From a virus, in the IMG/VR virus record IMGVR_UViG_3300020159_001826, positions 1 through 42,482 of that record: DNA of 42,482 nt, one strand, 5' to 3'. Positions 1 to 8,413 of the stretch are shown one piece after another. Made by a program: the position numbers and the translations under genes. The notes under the pieces were generated by a model. The model did not search any database. It saw only the letters and a list, made by a program, of their open reading frames with translations, and had not been told where the DNA came from. Position 1 is the first letter of the stretch. Each line of letters begins with the position of its first letter.

Positions 1-421
1 CTATGATAATTCTATTTTGATTTTTATAATCATCAACAGCATTAGCTTCGGTTAAAAACTCTGGATTGAATACAATATCTAAATTAGAATATTCTCGATT
101 TAATTGTTCAGTAGTACCTGGAGGGATAGTCGATTTAATTACTACAATATAATCTTCTGCACAAAGCGATTTAACAGCCTTGCTAATTTCAGTTAAAGCA
201 TTTCTTACAATTGTTAAGTCACAAGAACCATTTTTACGCATTGGCGTTGGAACACATAAAAAAGTTAAATCTGTACTTTCAACTACATGAAATATTGATT
301 CAACGTTACTGTATTTATTAGGGTCTTTATCATATACTAAAATGTCAAAATGATTTTTCATTCCTTCTCGAACTGCTGATCCTACAAAGCCTTGTCCGAT
401 GATTCCTATTTGGTGTTTCAT
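1..421 (-). CDS. UDP-glucose/GDP-mannose dehydrogenase family protein, 3' end cut by window edge
   Basis: Nucleotide-sugar dehydrogenases oxidise the C6 hydroxyl of an NDP-hexose to a carboxylate with NAD (for example UDP-glucose to UDP-glucuronate). Translating from the ATG at 421 gives about 140 residues before the window ends. Visible are an N-terminal Rossmann loop (IGIIGQGFVGSAV), the family CVPTP segment, KSTIPPGT and NPEFLTEANA, all in the expected order. The C-terminal half, including the catalytic cysteine region, lies outside. It follows the epimerase gene by one base and ends the visible sugar island. Family is clear; the exact substrate (UDP-Glc, UDP-ManNAc or GDP-Man) cannot be decided from the N-terminal half. 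Confidence 0.9.
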   Translation of the reverse strand, partial: MKHQIGIIGQGFVGSAVREGMKNHFDILVYDKDPNKYSNVESIFHVVESTDLTFLCVPTPMRKNGSCDLTIVRNALTEISKAVKSLCAEDYIVVIKSTIPPGTTEQLNREYSNLDIVFNPEFLTEANAVDDYKNQNRIII

Positions 422-422
422 G

Positions 423-1292
423 TTATTTATTTTCTTTTATATATGTTAATAAATCTTTATGCGCTCTCCAATTCAATTTACGCTCTGTTTCTCTCCAATT
501 TGATTCTGTATGCAATCCTTCATTTTTACGTAAAGGAACAAAATCAATTCGACTTTCATCTAAATCTGTATATGCTTTTGCTACGTCTAAAATTGTAATT
601 GGTTCTCCTCGACCCAAATCAAAATTGTCTGCGTCCCATATGCCATTGCTAATTGATATCAATCCTTTACAAATATCTTCTACATGAGTGAAGTCTCTAG
701 TTTGTTGCCCATCCCCTACTACAGTTAACTGAGCTCCTTCTGACCATTGTCTTCCAAATTTAGCAACTACAGTTGCCCATTCTCCAATTCGAGGTTCTCT
801 AGGACCATATACATTATAAAAGGTTGCCATAGCACAATTCATTTTAAAGCATTTATTATATGTCTTTAAAATGCCTTCCCCTACTACCTTGTAATATGTA
901 TAAGGAGAAATGTAATCGGAACCATGATTTTTAGATGAAGTTGTTGCATACACTACAATACCAGACTTTGTCTCTCTTGCAAATTCCATTAATTCTGAAG
1001 TACCTAGAGCATTTGAATTGAAATAGTCTGAAGGTCTTTCAAAGGAAGGTTGAATTCTAGCTTCAGCTGCTAAATGAAATATTTTATCGAATTGAAAGTC
1101 ATTAAAAAATTCAATTTTACGAATATTCTGAACTTCATCAAAGATATAGGTAGCATTAGGGTTTATGTAATTCATTGACGCTGAATCTGAAGATAAGTCG
1201 TCAATTACAGTTACTTGATGACCTTCATCACATAACATATCTACTAAATTTGAGCCTACAAATCCTAGGCCTCCTGTGACTAATATTTTCAT
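423..1292 (-). CDS. NAD-dependent sugar-nucleotide epimerase/dehydratase
   Basis: Short-chain dehydrogenase (extended SDR) acting on an NDP-sugar. The 289-aa protein starts with the nucleotide-binding GGLGFVGSNL loop. It has the DDLSSDS stretch after beta-2, an ATTSSKNHG segment that carries the catalytic Ser/Thr, and YxxxK as YTYYK. A downstream NVYGPRE and a GDGQQTRDFTHVEDIC region are typical of UDP-glucose 4-epimerase and GDP/dTDP-sugar dehydratase relatives. The start overlaps the stop of the upstream glycosyltransferase by four bases (ATGA), suggesting translational coupling. It probably supplies an activated sugar for the neighbouring transferases. I cannot tell 4-epimerase from dehydratase by eye. 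Confidence 0.88.
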   Translation of the reverse strand: MKILVTGGLGFVGSNLVDMLCDEGHQVTVIDDLSSDSASMNYINPNATYIFDEVQNIRKIEFFNDFQFDKIFHLAAEARIQPSFERPSDYFNSNALGTSELMEFARETKSGIVVYATTSSKNHGSDYISPYTYYKVVGEGILKTYNKCFKMNCAMATFYNVYGPREPRIGEWATVVAKFGRQWSEGAQLTVVGDGQQTRDFTHVEDICKGLISISNGIWDADNFDLGRGEPITILDVAKAYTDLDESRIDFVPLRKNEGLHTESNWRETERKLNWRAHKDLLTYIKENK

Positions 1293-2458
1293 AATTTAAT
1301 TAAATCGTTTTGGTTTTCTTCTAATGAAAAAATTTCAATATCTAAATTTCCAATTTGGAATTTACCTAATTCATTAGTCTCTTTGATAATTTTAGGTAAG
1401 AGTTGGATATTGTTAAAATCTTCTAGAGTTAAATTATTGCAATTAAGTTTAACTACGACATCCTGATATTCATCAGGATTGTTATGACCTAAGTCACAAA
1501 CTCTTTTGTGCAAATCATATAATGTATTTTGTTGTTCACTTTGAATATAACAATCGATAAGACCGTCTTTATCTTCAACGTACAGCCTAGTACACCAAGG
1601 TTCTAAAGCCTTTACAAGAGTGATAGTACAATTAGTCGCCGATATTCCTATGTCGTATTTTGGAGTGATTATAGGGTATTGATATTCGTCATTTTGAATC
1701 CAACTTCCCCATTTTCTAATGTAATTTCTCGCAGCTTTTGCTTCAAATAATTTAAACATATCATCATTCTCTCCGATCTTATCTGTCCATCTATGACCTC
1801 TGCAAGTTAAATGATAAACGAATGCATCCCTGCTTTGAATTAATTCATATCCATTTAATATCCATCTCTGGAATATATCTGAATCTTCATATGGGAACGG
1901 AGCAAATAATGGATCATGACCTCCAATTGCTTGAAAATCTTTTTTATATAGTATCCATGGAGCAAACATTCCTCTTGTAGTTTTATCTTTATTATCTAAA
2001 CTAGTTTTAAGACAAAATTCTTCGAATGCTTCTATATTTAAAGAATCAAAATCAACACCGAAATCTCTAATGATTTTTTCTTTACCTTCCGGATGTAATG
2101 GCGGTTCTATTCTAGTTCCGCATACTACTTTACCGGGAGCAAGATGTTTAATCATGTTTTCGATATAGTTAGGACCTACAATCATATCGGCATGTAGAAT
2201 ACCTACTATATCATTAGTAGCTAACTCAATACCTTTATCATATAATATAGTATGACCTAGTCTAGTTTCAGATTTAAAAGCCTTTACTTCTCTATGCTGT
2301 CGTTCTTCAGCAAGATTCCAAATCCATTCCCATGTTCCATCTGTCGATCCATCATCTAGTAAGATAACTTCGGCTTCTGGAGCATTACGTAATATAGATG
2401 CGTATACATTTTTTAAATGCTTTAAGTTATTGTAACTTGGTATTATAAGTGATATCAT
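1289..2458 (-). CDS. family 2-type (GT-A) glycosyltransferase
   Basis: Inverting or retaining sugar transferase of the GT-A fold. The N-terminus ISLIIPSYNN, the LLDDGSTDGTWEW segment and a later LHADMIVGP (the DxD-like metal site) are classic GT2 features. A mid-protein W-x-L-Y acceptor region and GGHDPLF follow. A C-terminal extension of about 120 residues has no family I recognise. I chose the internal ATG at 2458, one base after the upstream stop, because it gives a standard GT2 N-terminus. An in-frame ATG at 2473 would add five residues and overlap the upstream gene. Donor and acceptor are unknown. Confidence 0.85.
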   Translation of the reverse strand: MISLIIPSYNNLKHLKNVYASILRNAPEAEVILLDDGSTDGTWEWIWNLAEERQHREVKAFKSETRLGHTILYDKGIELATNDIVGILHADMIVGPNYIENMIKHLAPGKVVCGTRIEPPLHPEGKEKIIRDFGVDFDSLNIEAFEEFCLKTSLDNKDKTTRGMFAPWILYKKDFQAIGGHDPLFAPFPYEDSDIFQRWILNGYELIQSRDAFVYHLTCRGHRWTDKIGENDDMFKLFEAKAARNYIRKWGSWIQNDEYQYPIITPKYDIGISATNCTITLVKALEPWCTRLYVEDKDGLIDCYIQSEQQNTLYDLHKRVCDLGHNNPDEYQDVVVKLNCNNLTLEDFNNIQLLPKIIKETNELGKFQIGNLDIEIFSLEENQNDLIKL

Positions 2459-2459
2459 A

Positions 2460-3026
2460 TTATTCAAATGCATTTTTTACTCTTAACCAATTATAAATGG
2501 AAAGTACTTTTGGTATATAAACTTTATTTTTAGCTCGCTGAACACAATCTATTGCAAACAAACCGTCAGCGTCATATCTATCTACATGAAATTTAATATC
2601 GCCTATCAAATCACGAGAAACTATAAAATTATGACTATCGATATGACGCAATTGTATTACATTACCCGGCAAACGCACGCAATGTAAATCTCCATCTAAT
2701 TGAGCAAAACTAATAAAGTCTGCAGAACTTAAATCTTTAATACTATCCCATAAGTCTGGATGTATAGCCGTATCATCGTCATTTTGATATACATGGCCTT
2801 TATCAATCATTTGTAACGCAAAATTTCTCTGAGCATGACCGGCTATACTTTTACTATCTCTGTGTAAATAGCATTCGCAGTTTTTTGGAATATATATTGG
2901 ATCTGGTAAACTATCTAAATCAAATACAACGATCCATCTATAATGTTCTTTAGGTATTGTAATTGTATTAGCAATAGTATGTAGATTTTCTGGCCGACTA
3001 CACGGCGTTATAATATTTAAAAACAT
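2460..3026 (-). CDS. small GT-A-like glycosyltransferase
   Basis: A 188-aa protein with a GT-A look: N-terminal LNIITPCSRPENL, a central QNDDDTAIHPDLW that resembles the DxD nucleotide-sugar/metal site, and a C-terminal DADGLFAIDC segment. It is shorter than typical GT2 enzymes (about 250 to 300 aa), so it may be a minimal catalytic domain. It sits between two other putative transferases, with a 1-base gap to the upstream gene and its stop next to the downstream start. The role is inferred to be sugar transfer in glycan assembly; donor unknown. Confidence 0.7.
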   Translation of the reverse strand: MFLNIITPCSRPENLHTIANTITIPKEHYRWIVVFDLDSLPDPIYIPKNCECYLHRDSKSIAGHAQRNFALQMIDKGHVYQNDDDTAIHPDLWDSIKDLSSADFISFAQLDGDLHCVRLPGNVIQLRHIDSHNFIVSRDLIGDIKFHVDRYDADGLFAIDCVQRAKNKVYIPKVLSIYNWLRVKNAFE

Positions 3027-3027
3027 A

Positions 3028-3873
3028 TTATTTAAATTGTTTAATTAATCGTTGAAATTCTAAATCTGATATTTTTTGTTTATCTAATATTTTTATATCT
3101 AATAATGATTTTATATAGTCTTTATTGTGCAAATATTTATTACCAATTTCAGACACTACAATTCCATCTAGTATATATTGTTTAACATTTAATTTACTAG
3201 CACATAACATAACGTATAGATCGTCTGCACTATACGACCCTAATTCTTCCGGAAATGTTATTCGTTGGAACAATGCATTTGTAAATAAATTAAACCAACC
3301 GCCACCAAATTTAATATGACTATTTTGTTTAATGACAATCTCATTATCATTGCAAATAGTATCTAAACTATATAAATCAAAATAATCGCGATGATTGAAA
3401 GGTTCATTTATAAATTTTTGATTAACTATACAATTCCAAGACTCGTCCCAATATTTAATAAGTTGCGGAGAGACTATATATAATTCATCATTAATATGTC
3501 GAGTTGCATGTATCAAATACGGTAAATTTAATTTAGAAAAGTACACATCTGAATCTAACCATATAACATAGTCTTGTATCGTATTTACGATATTACGTCG
3601 TTTATCTGTACAACCATTTATACTATTATCGATATTGAATTCAGCTTGATAGTAATAACCAACAATCGTTTTTAAATATTCGAACTTTGATATAAAATAG
3701 TCTAACGGTATTTTGCTACTATCCCAATTAACAATATCTGTATTCATAGAAACATCCCATATAACTGTTACGTCGGATGGGACGAGATATGATGACAATA
3801 TCATATCATGTACTTGTCTAGACAAATCATCGATTTCCCAAGGTTGTATGTATTGTATAATTCTATATATCAT
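3028..3873 (-). CDS. putative GT-A-like glycosyltransferase
   Basis: A 281-aa protein that I recognise only by fold-level hints. The segment DYVIWLDSDVYFSKLNL carries a DxD motif flanked by hydrophobic residues, as in many GT-A enzymes that bind a divalent metal and a nucleotide sugar. A downstream FGGGWFNLFTNALF followed by an acidic SADDLY fits the acceptor side of such transferases. It lies inside a run of transferases and is separated from its neighbours by 1 to 2 bases, consistent with one operon. It could also be a non-enzymatic relative; no specific family was assigned. Confidence 0.6.
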   Translation of the reverse strand: MIYRIIQYIQPWEIDDLSRQVHDMILSSYLVPSDVTVIWDVSMNTDIVNWDSSKIPLDYFISKFEYLKTIVGYYYQAEFNIDNSINGCTDKRRNIVNTIQDYVIWLDSDVYFSKLNLPYLIHATRHINDELYIVSPQLIKYWDESWNCIVNQKFINEPFNHRDYFDLYSLDTICNDNEIVIKQNSHIKFGGGWFNLFTNALFQRITFPEELGSYSADDLYVMLCASKLNVKQYILDGIVVSEIGNKYLHNKDYIKSLLDIKILDKQKISDLEFQRLIKQFK

Positions 3874-3875
3874 AA

Positions 3876-4685
3876 TTAATTTATCATATTTGAAGTTATA
3901 TTATATGAATGCGTCACGATATCATGCGTATGTTTTATCCACGACGGATAAAATAAATCTTTTGTGTTTTTATCACTATATGCTGGGCCGAACCATGGAT
4001 CGGGTGTTATCACTAATCCATCTTTAATATTTAAATATGCTCCCCACCACGCAAATGTACTATTCGATAATATTAAATGTTTCATTTGAGCCATTAAAAA
4101 TAACTGAGTACCTATGTCATCTTGTACATAAATAACATCGTTTCCAAATACCGATCGACACCATTCTATATCATCTGAGAAAATATAAATTGAGTCTATA
4201 TTATTTTGAAAATATTTATTAATTGCTGTTTGATAATAGTCCGTAGATAATACGCAATGATTTTGTTGTAACATTAAATAATCGCCGCGGCGAACGCTTA
4301 TACCTAAACTATTATTACTAATATCGTATTTTAACAAATTGTTTTGGACATGCTTAGCCGGAGAAAAATAAACAGTTAAAAGGTCATTACGAATATCATC
4401 AAAATATTTCCATGATTGGTAGAATCCAGATATTTGCATATTATCTTGTAATGGTATCGTATTATAATGAAAATCTAATTCTCCATAAGAATGTTCTAAT
4501 TCGATAGTTGTTCTAACAAAGTCATAATTAAACATAGATAAGTCAACATTACGATAACCACGATGACCGGCCCAGGTTGTTACAGGTAATACGAACTCAG
4601 TATTTAATCGTTTCGCTAAACTTATAGCTGTAGCAATTTGGAATAAATTATTACCTAATCGACCATTAAACGTACATGTTATCAT
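3876..4685 (-). CDS. GT11-family alpha-1,2-fucosyltransferase-like protein
   Basis: GT11 enzymes move L-fucose from GDP-fucose to a galactose or similar acceptor in an alpha-1,2 linkage. The 269-aa protein has the family hallmarks. The N-terminal GRLGNNLFQIA is at residues 8-18. The GDP-sugar-binding SVRRGDYL is near residues 130-137. Later come IFSDDIEWC and the C-terminal LSNSTFAWWGAYL. Length matches bacterial GT11 enzymes. It overlaps the upstream glycosyltransferase by 20 bases. A GT11 gene implies that a GDP-fucose-type donor comes from the host or from phage genes outside this window. Family call is firm; the acceptor is unknown. Confidence 0.9.
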   Translation of the reverse strand: MITCTFNGRLGNNLFQIATAISLAKRLNTEFVLPVTTWAGHRGYRNVDLSMFNYDFVRTTIELEHSYGELDFHYNTIPLQDNMQISGFYQSWKYFDDIRNDLLTVYFSPAKHVQNNLLKYDISNNSLGISVRRGDYLMLQQNHCVLSTDYYQTAINKYFQNNIDSIYIFSDDIEWCRSVFGNDVIYVQDDIGTQLFLMAQMKHLILSNSTFAWWGAYLNIKDGLVITPDPWFGPAYSDKNTKDLFYPSWIKHTHDIVTHSYNITSNMIN

Positions 4686-5400
4686 ATTGTTCTCCGTATT
4701 TTCTTAAACTTAAATATAAGGAATTCATTTGAGAATTCAAAAAGAAACTATTCATATTTGTTTCTGCATTTCGACAAAATTCATTAACGCCAATATCAAT
4801 TTTATTTTGTTTAAACGTTTGCGAATTCAAATGACAAATAGTATGAGTATCATCTACTACAGTTTTCCAACCATTCTCTTCAGTAATACATCCTGTATAA
4901 AAATCTAAGCCCCATCCATAAACTAACTCATCTGGAAAATACTGTATCCTTTCTAATACTCTTCTATGAATAAGTGGACATTGAAAATCTACCCATTTAA
5001 CGGACCTAATACCTTTACCCCAATTCCACATTTGCTTCCAATGACATTGTTCAATAGAAGCATTAATAACTGAAGGAGAATATACGTCAGCATTAAATGC
5101 TTTCGCATTTTCTATAGATGTTTTAAGAAAGCTAGGTCCATGAAATATTAAATCGTTATTTAAAAAATACAACCATTCATGTTCTGTATTATTAAGGAAG
5201 TAATCTAATACTATATTAAATCCTCCTCCAAAAAATACATTTTGTTCTACTTGATGAGTTGTTGACTTTGCTAATGACTCTTTTGAGCCATTATCTAAAA
5301 CCATAAGTTCACATTTATTGAAATACGAGTCGCGTTTTAGTTGTGTTACTAAATTATCTGTTAACTCTGGTAAATTATGATTGAGGGTAGCTATTAACAT
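4666..5400 (-). CDS. family 2-type glycosyltransferase (rhamnosyltransferase-like)
   Basis: A 244-aa GT-A transferase. The start reads LIATLNHNLPELTDNLV, followed by LMVLDNGSKES (nucleotide-binding loop) and WLYFLNNDLIF, where the NND replaces the canonical DxD. This pattern resembles rhamnosyl and galactofuranosyl transferases of GT2. A YGWGLDFYTGC segment fits the catalytic ED/D region of the fold. It overlaps the upstream methyltransferase by 26 bases and the downstream fucosyltransferase by 20, a tightly packed arrangement. Specific donor and acceptor are not visible. Confidence 0.78.
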   Translation of the reverse strand: MLIATLNHNLPELTDNLVTQLKRDSYFNKCELMVLDNGSKESLAKSTTHQVEQNVFFGGGFNIVLDYFLNNTEHEWLYFLNNDLIFHGPSFLKTSIENAKAFNADVYSPSVINASIEQCHWKQMWNWGKGIRSVKWVDFQCPLIHRRVLERIQYFPDELVYGWGLDFYTGCITEENGWKTVVDDTHTICHLNSQTFKQNKIDIGVNEFCRNAETNMNSFFLNSQMNSLYLSLRKYGEQYDNMYV

Positions 5401-5992
5401 AAACTTTAAAATCTTGGTTTTCTGTTTTTTCGTTCATATTTGTATCTTTTTCAAAAACAAAAAGTACGTCATCTGCTCTATTTTTTATGCCACGTAAATC
5501 AAAAACTTTTGGATAATATCCCAATCGGTGAAAGCTTTCTAAGTCAGATTCTAGATTTTGTACGTCCTCTATGATATACAATCCTCCTTGTTTAACTAAT
5601 GGATAATAATTATGAAACGTTTTAAGTTGAGCATCAATTGTATGTTCACCATCCTCGATAATAACATCAAATTCCATATTATTAAATAGTCTGTCTCGAT
5701 CTTCGCTAGACTTACTATCTCCGTATTGAATTATACCATACTCTTTAAATATTTGAAAATCTTCAATATCAAATCCATAAATTTTTGAATCTTTATGAAA
5801 ATATCTAGTCCACATCTCTAAACAACTACCGAAACCAATTCCAATTTCTAAAAAATTTATCGGTTTGTTAGTATATGATGCTAATACTTGTTCATACGGT
5901 TCGATGTATGAATGATCTGTACCTTTGTCAGATAATACCTTCCAGTCGTGATTTCGACTCCAAAGTAAGTTAAAATGTTCTTGTAATGTCAT
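5375..5992 (-). CDS. class I SAM-dependent methyltransferase (sugar O-methyltransferase-like)
   Basis: A 205-aa Rossmann methyltransferase. Motif I is NFLEIGIGFGSCLEMW, followed by an acidic loop IYGFDIEDF that would hold the SAM ribose. Then come DVIIEDGEHTIDAQL and GGLYIIEDVQ, a pattern I associate with sugar O-methyltransferases of the TylF/MycF and cephalosporin-hydroxylase-like group. Members of that group are often metal-dependent, and D/E residues here (IEDGEH, IEDVQ) fit such a site. In this island it probably methylates a sugar hydroxyl on the growing glycan or on an NDP-sugar. Substrate is inferred. Confidence 0.75.
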   Translation of the reverse strand: MTLQEHFNLLWSRNHDWKVLSDKGTDHSYIEPYEQVLASYTNKPINFLEIGIGFGSCLEMWTRYFHKDSKIYGFDIEDFQIFKEYGIIQYGDSKSSEDRDRLFNNMEFDVIIEDGEHTIDAQLKTFHNYYPLVKQGGLYIIEDVQNLESDLESFHRLGYYPKVFDLRGIKNRADDVLFVFEKDTNMNEKTENQDFKVYVNSYPQS

Positions 5993-6006
5993 GTTTTTAT
6001 TCCTGT

Positions 6007-7218
6007 TTAAATAATTGAAATTTCTGGAAAGAATACTATCATCTTTCCTTTATATGATGTTAATGATCTACTTATGTAGTCTGAAAAATTATGCGCTAAT
6101 ATAACAATAAAGTCTACGGGATGTTCTTTAAGATAATCTCTACTAACAATTGGAATTCCGGTACCGGGTATAAACTTACCTTGTTTAACGTCGGTATCGT
6201 CAATTACGTAATCAATTATATTATAATCAATATCAGCACTATTTAAGAAAATACAGCCTTTAGCAGCTGCTCCGAATCCGGCTATACTATAGCCTTGTTT
6301 CTTTAGATCTAATAAATATTTTTTTGATATCGAAATATGTTTTTTAATCGATTCGCCCCATTTAATATATTCGTTTATAGTTAAAGATTTTTCAAAATTA
6401 ATTTCTTGACAATCATACGATTCTTTTACTATTACTAATCGAAGACTACCGCCATGTATATCTACATTTGTAGCAGATATTATTTTTAATCCATGTTTTT
6501 TAAATAATAACTGTAGCGAGTCGATATTATAATAGTATAAATGCTCGTGATAGATTTGATCGAACTGATTTGTTAGTACACTATTATCCCACCACGGAAA
6601 TTCTAAACACCATACGCCATTATCATCTAAAGCTATTTTAGTAGCTTCGACAAATTCATTACAAAATTTTGTATGCTGAAATACATTCGTTGATGTAATT
6701 ACTTTAAATGTTTTATTTAATGTTTTAGCAATTTCGGGAGACCAAAATGCATTTATCGCATTGATTCCTTTTTCTTTAATACAAACATCTGTTAAATTCT
6801 TAGATGCGTCGACATTTAAAACATTTAGTTTCGGATTAATTTTTAAAAATGTATCTAATAAAGTACCATCGTTACCACCGACATCTAAAATATTTTGATT
6901 TTCGTTTATATCTACAAATTTACTAATAAAATTAAATAGCTGTTTGCAATGTAAAATATAGGGATATGATATACTTGACTTATAGTAATAATTCGAATAT
7001 AAAATATCTGGCCGAATAGAATGCGTTAGCATTGAAAGTTTACTATCTGTACAATATTGTATCGCTAATGGATATTTATTACAATCTATAGATTCTTCTT
7101 TAGTATCGCATAAATTATTTACTAATGGCATTGGCCCTAAATCTAAATACGTGATAAAATTCGTACTGTTAGTAATAGGACATTTATTATTAGTTTCTAT
7201 CATTTTATTCTCTTCCAT
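6007..7218 (-). CDS. sugar C-methyltransferase family protein with degenerate zinc site
   Basis: A 403-aa protein with the three-part layout of NDP-4-keto-sugar C-methyltransferases (TylC3/NovU/TcaB9 type). It has an N-terminal zinc-binding region ending in LDLGPMPLVNN, a SAM-binding centre (ILDVGGNDGTLL), the active-site QIYHEHLYYY, and a C-terminal Rossmann-like domain (IAGFGAAAKG). Compared with its paralogue at 8414-9628, the second cysteine of each CxxC pair is replaced (CPIT and CTDS), so zinc binding may be lost. It overlaps the downstream small transferase by 14 bases. The start could be the internal Met six codons in. Confidence 0.85.
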   Translation of the reverse strand: MEENKMIETNNKCPITNSTNFITYLDLGPMPLVNNLCDTKEESIDCNKYPLAIQYCTDSKLSMLTHSIRPDILYSNYYYKSSISYPYILHCKQLFNFISKFVDINENQNILDVGGNDGTLLDTFLKINPKLNVLNVDASKNLTDVCIKEKGINAINAFWSPEIAKTLNKTFKVITSTNVFQHTKFCNEFVEATKIALDDNGVWCLEFPWWDNSVLTNQFDQIYHEHLYYYNIDSLQLLFKKHGLKIISATNVDIHGGSLRLVIVKESYDCQEINFEKSLTINEYIKWGESIKKHISISKKYLLDLKKQGYSIAGFGAAAKGCIFLNSADIDYNIIDYVIDDTDVKQGKFIPGTGIPIVSRDYLKEHPVDFIVILAHNFSDYISRSLTSYKGKMIVFFPEISII

Positions 7219-7789
7219 AACGTTGTAAATGATATGCGAATGATTTAATTCTGCAAAAATTATAATTTAATGAAGGTAAAATTCTTTCAATTAACTCTAC
7301 ATCGTTTGAATATGGATACTTAATTTCATTTGGATACGGAATCCAAGACGATTTATGAAATCCAATCGGTCCCCATGCGCCTAAGTTTTCAAAACCCTCC
7401 ATAACTTCAGGCACGTCCATACCATCAACAAATTCTATAAATTTGTCATAGTCAAAACTTTCAGGTGTTCTACCACAATCAAATTCAACCATTTTACCAT
7501 TAACCGGAATTCTACCTGACTCGATTAACCATATAGTAACTACCGATTTTGGTTGTATATATTTAACAAAATTAACGTCCCATCCTGGTGCTACAAACAT
7601 ATCGTCGTTAAATAAAACGACTTTATCATACTTTGCTATGCTAACGCCATAATTATATGCGGCGTATACATCGTACGTATCTACAATCTCAATTAATTCG
7701 AATGGATTAACTGTATTTTGGTGTAAATATTTTTTAAACAACGGCACACATTTAGCCGTTGACAAATAAGGTAAAATAATCGAAATCAT
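7205..7789 (-). CDS. small GT-A glycosyltransferase, paralogue of the gene at 7786-8403
   Basis: A 194-aa minimal GT-A-like protein. It starts with SIILPYLSTAK, has the acidic metal/donor site FNDDMFVAPGWD, and continues with ESGRIPVNG, a GRTPESFDYD block and a C-terminal HLQRYG. The gene upstream shares the same blocks in the same order (FNDDMFVEPGWD, ESGRIPAGG, GRTPESFDHD, PEVMDG), so the pair arose by tandem duplication. The two overlap by four bases (ATGA). The chemistry is inferred from the DD-containing motif; no named family fits exactly. Confidence 0.72.
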   Translation of the reverse strand: MISIILPYLSTAKCVPLFKKYLHQNTVNPFELIEIVDTYDVYAAYNYGVSIAKYDKVVLFNDDMFVAPGWDVNFVKYIQPKSVVTIWLIESGRIPVNGKMVEFDCGRTPESFDYDKFIEFVDGMDVPEVMEGFENLGAWGPIGFHKSSWIPYPNEIKYPYSNDVELIERILPSLNYNFCRIKSFAYHLQRYGRE

Positions 7790-8403
7790 GCGTTGTCCTC
7801 TGGTTTAGCGGTAAAACTTTGTATATGATAAATAAATGAATTAACTTTTTTCATATGAAACCCGTTATTAGGTAATAAACTAGTAAAATAATCGTAATCA
7901 AATTCATTATTTCTGAATGGAATCCAATTCTTTTTATGTATAAAAACTGGAGCTGCATTAACAATACCATCCATAACTTCTGGTACATTATGATTTTTTC
8001 TGTACTCGTTAATATACGAAACAAATCCATCATGATCAAAGCTTTCTGGAGTTCTGCCAAAATCTTTTTCGATACAATCTCCACCGGCCGGAATTCTACC
8101 TGACTCTACGTACCATCCTGATACGCAACTCATTTCATCTGCTTGCGAATATTTTACAAATAATTCATCCCAGCCTGGTTCTACAAACATGTCGTCGTTA
8201 AACGGACAAATAATATCTGTCGTCGCGTAACTCACACCTACGTTAATAGCTGTATAGTAGTCGTATCCAGATACCGGTATTATTTCATGTGGGTATGTAG
8301 AATTTTTAGTTAAATAATCTATACATACTTGTAAGCATGTATTTGGTTTTCCGTTTATATTTTCTAAATACGGAATAATAACCGAATAAATTGGTTTTTT
8401 CAT
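7786..8403 (-). CDS. small GT-A glycosyltransferase, tandem paralogue
   Basis: A 205-aa protein homologous along its whole length to the product of 7205-7789: SVIIPYLEN at the start, FNDDMFVEPGWDELF near residues 80-95, ESGRIPAGG, FGRTPESFDHDGF, VPEVMDG and a C-terminal FIYHIQ. The acidic NDD motif with hydrophobic flanks is what suggests a nucleotide-sugar transferase. The two copies have diverged clearly, so the duplication is old and they may add different sugars or act as a heterodimer. The gene lies between two C-methyltransferase paralogues. Confidence 0.72.
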   Translation of the reverse strand: MKKPIYSVIIPYLENINGKPNTCLQVCIDYLTKNSTYPHEIIPVSGYDYYTAINVGVSYATTDIICPFNDDMFVEPGWDELFVKYSQADEMSCVSGWYVESGRIPAGGDCIEKDFGRTPESFDHDGFVSYINEYRKNHNVPEVMDGIVNAAPVFIHKKNWIPFRNNEFDYDYFTSLLPNNGFHMKKVNSFIYHIQSFTAKPEDNA

Positions 8404-8413
8404 ATTTTCTTTT

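Noticed and set aside
3713-4027. Plus-strand open frame of 104 codons
   Set aside because: It covers the ends of two well-supported minus-strand transferase genes and has no recognisable motif.
7851-8084. Minus-strand 77-codon frame inside a glycosyltransferase gene
   Set aside because: Alternate-frame shadow of the gene at 7786-8403, which has a clear paralogue next door.
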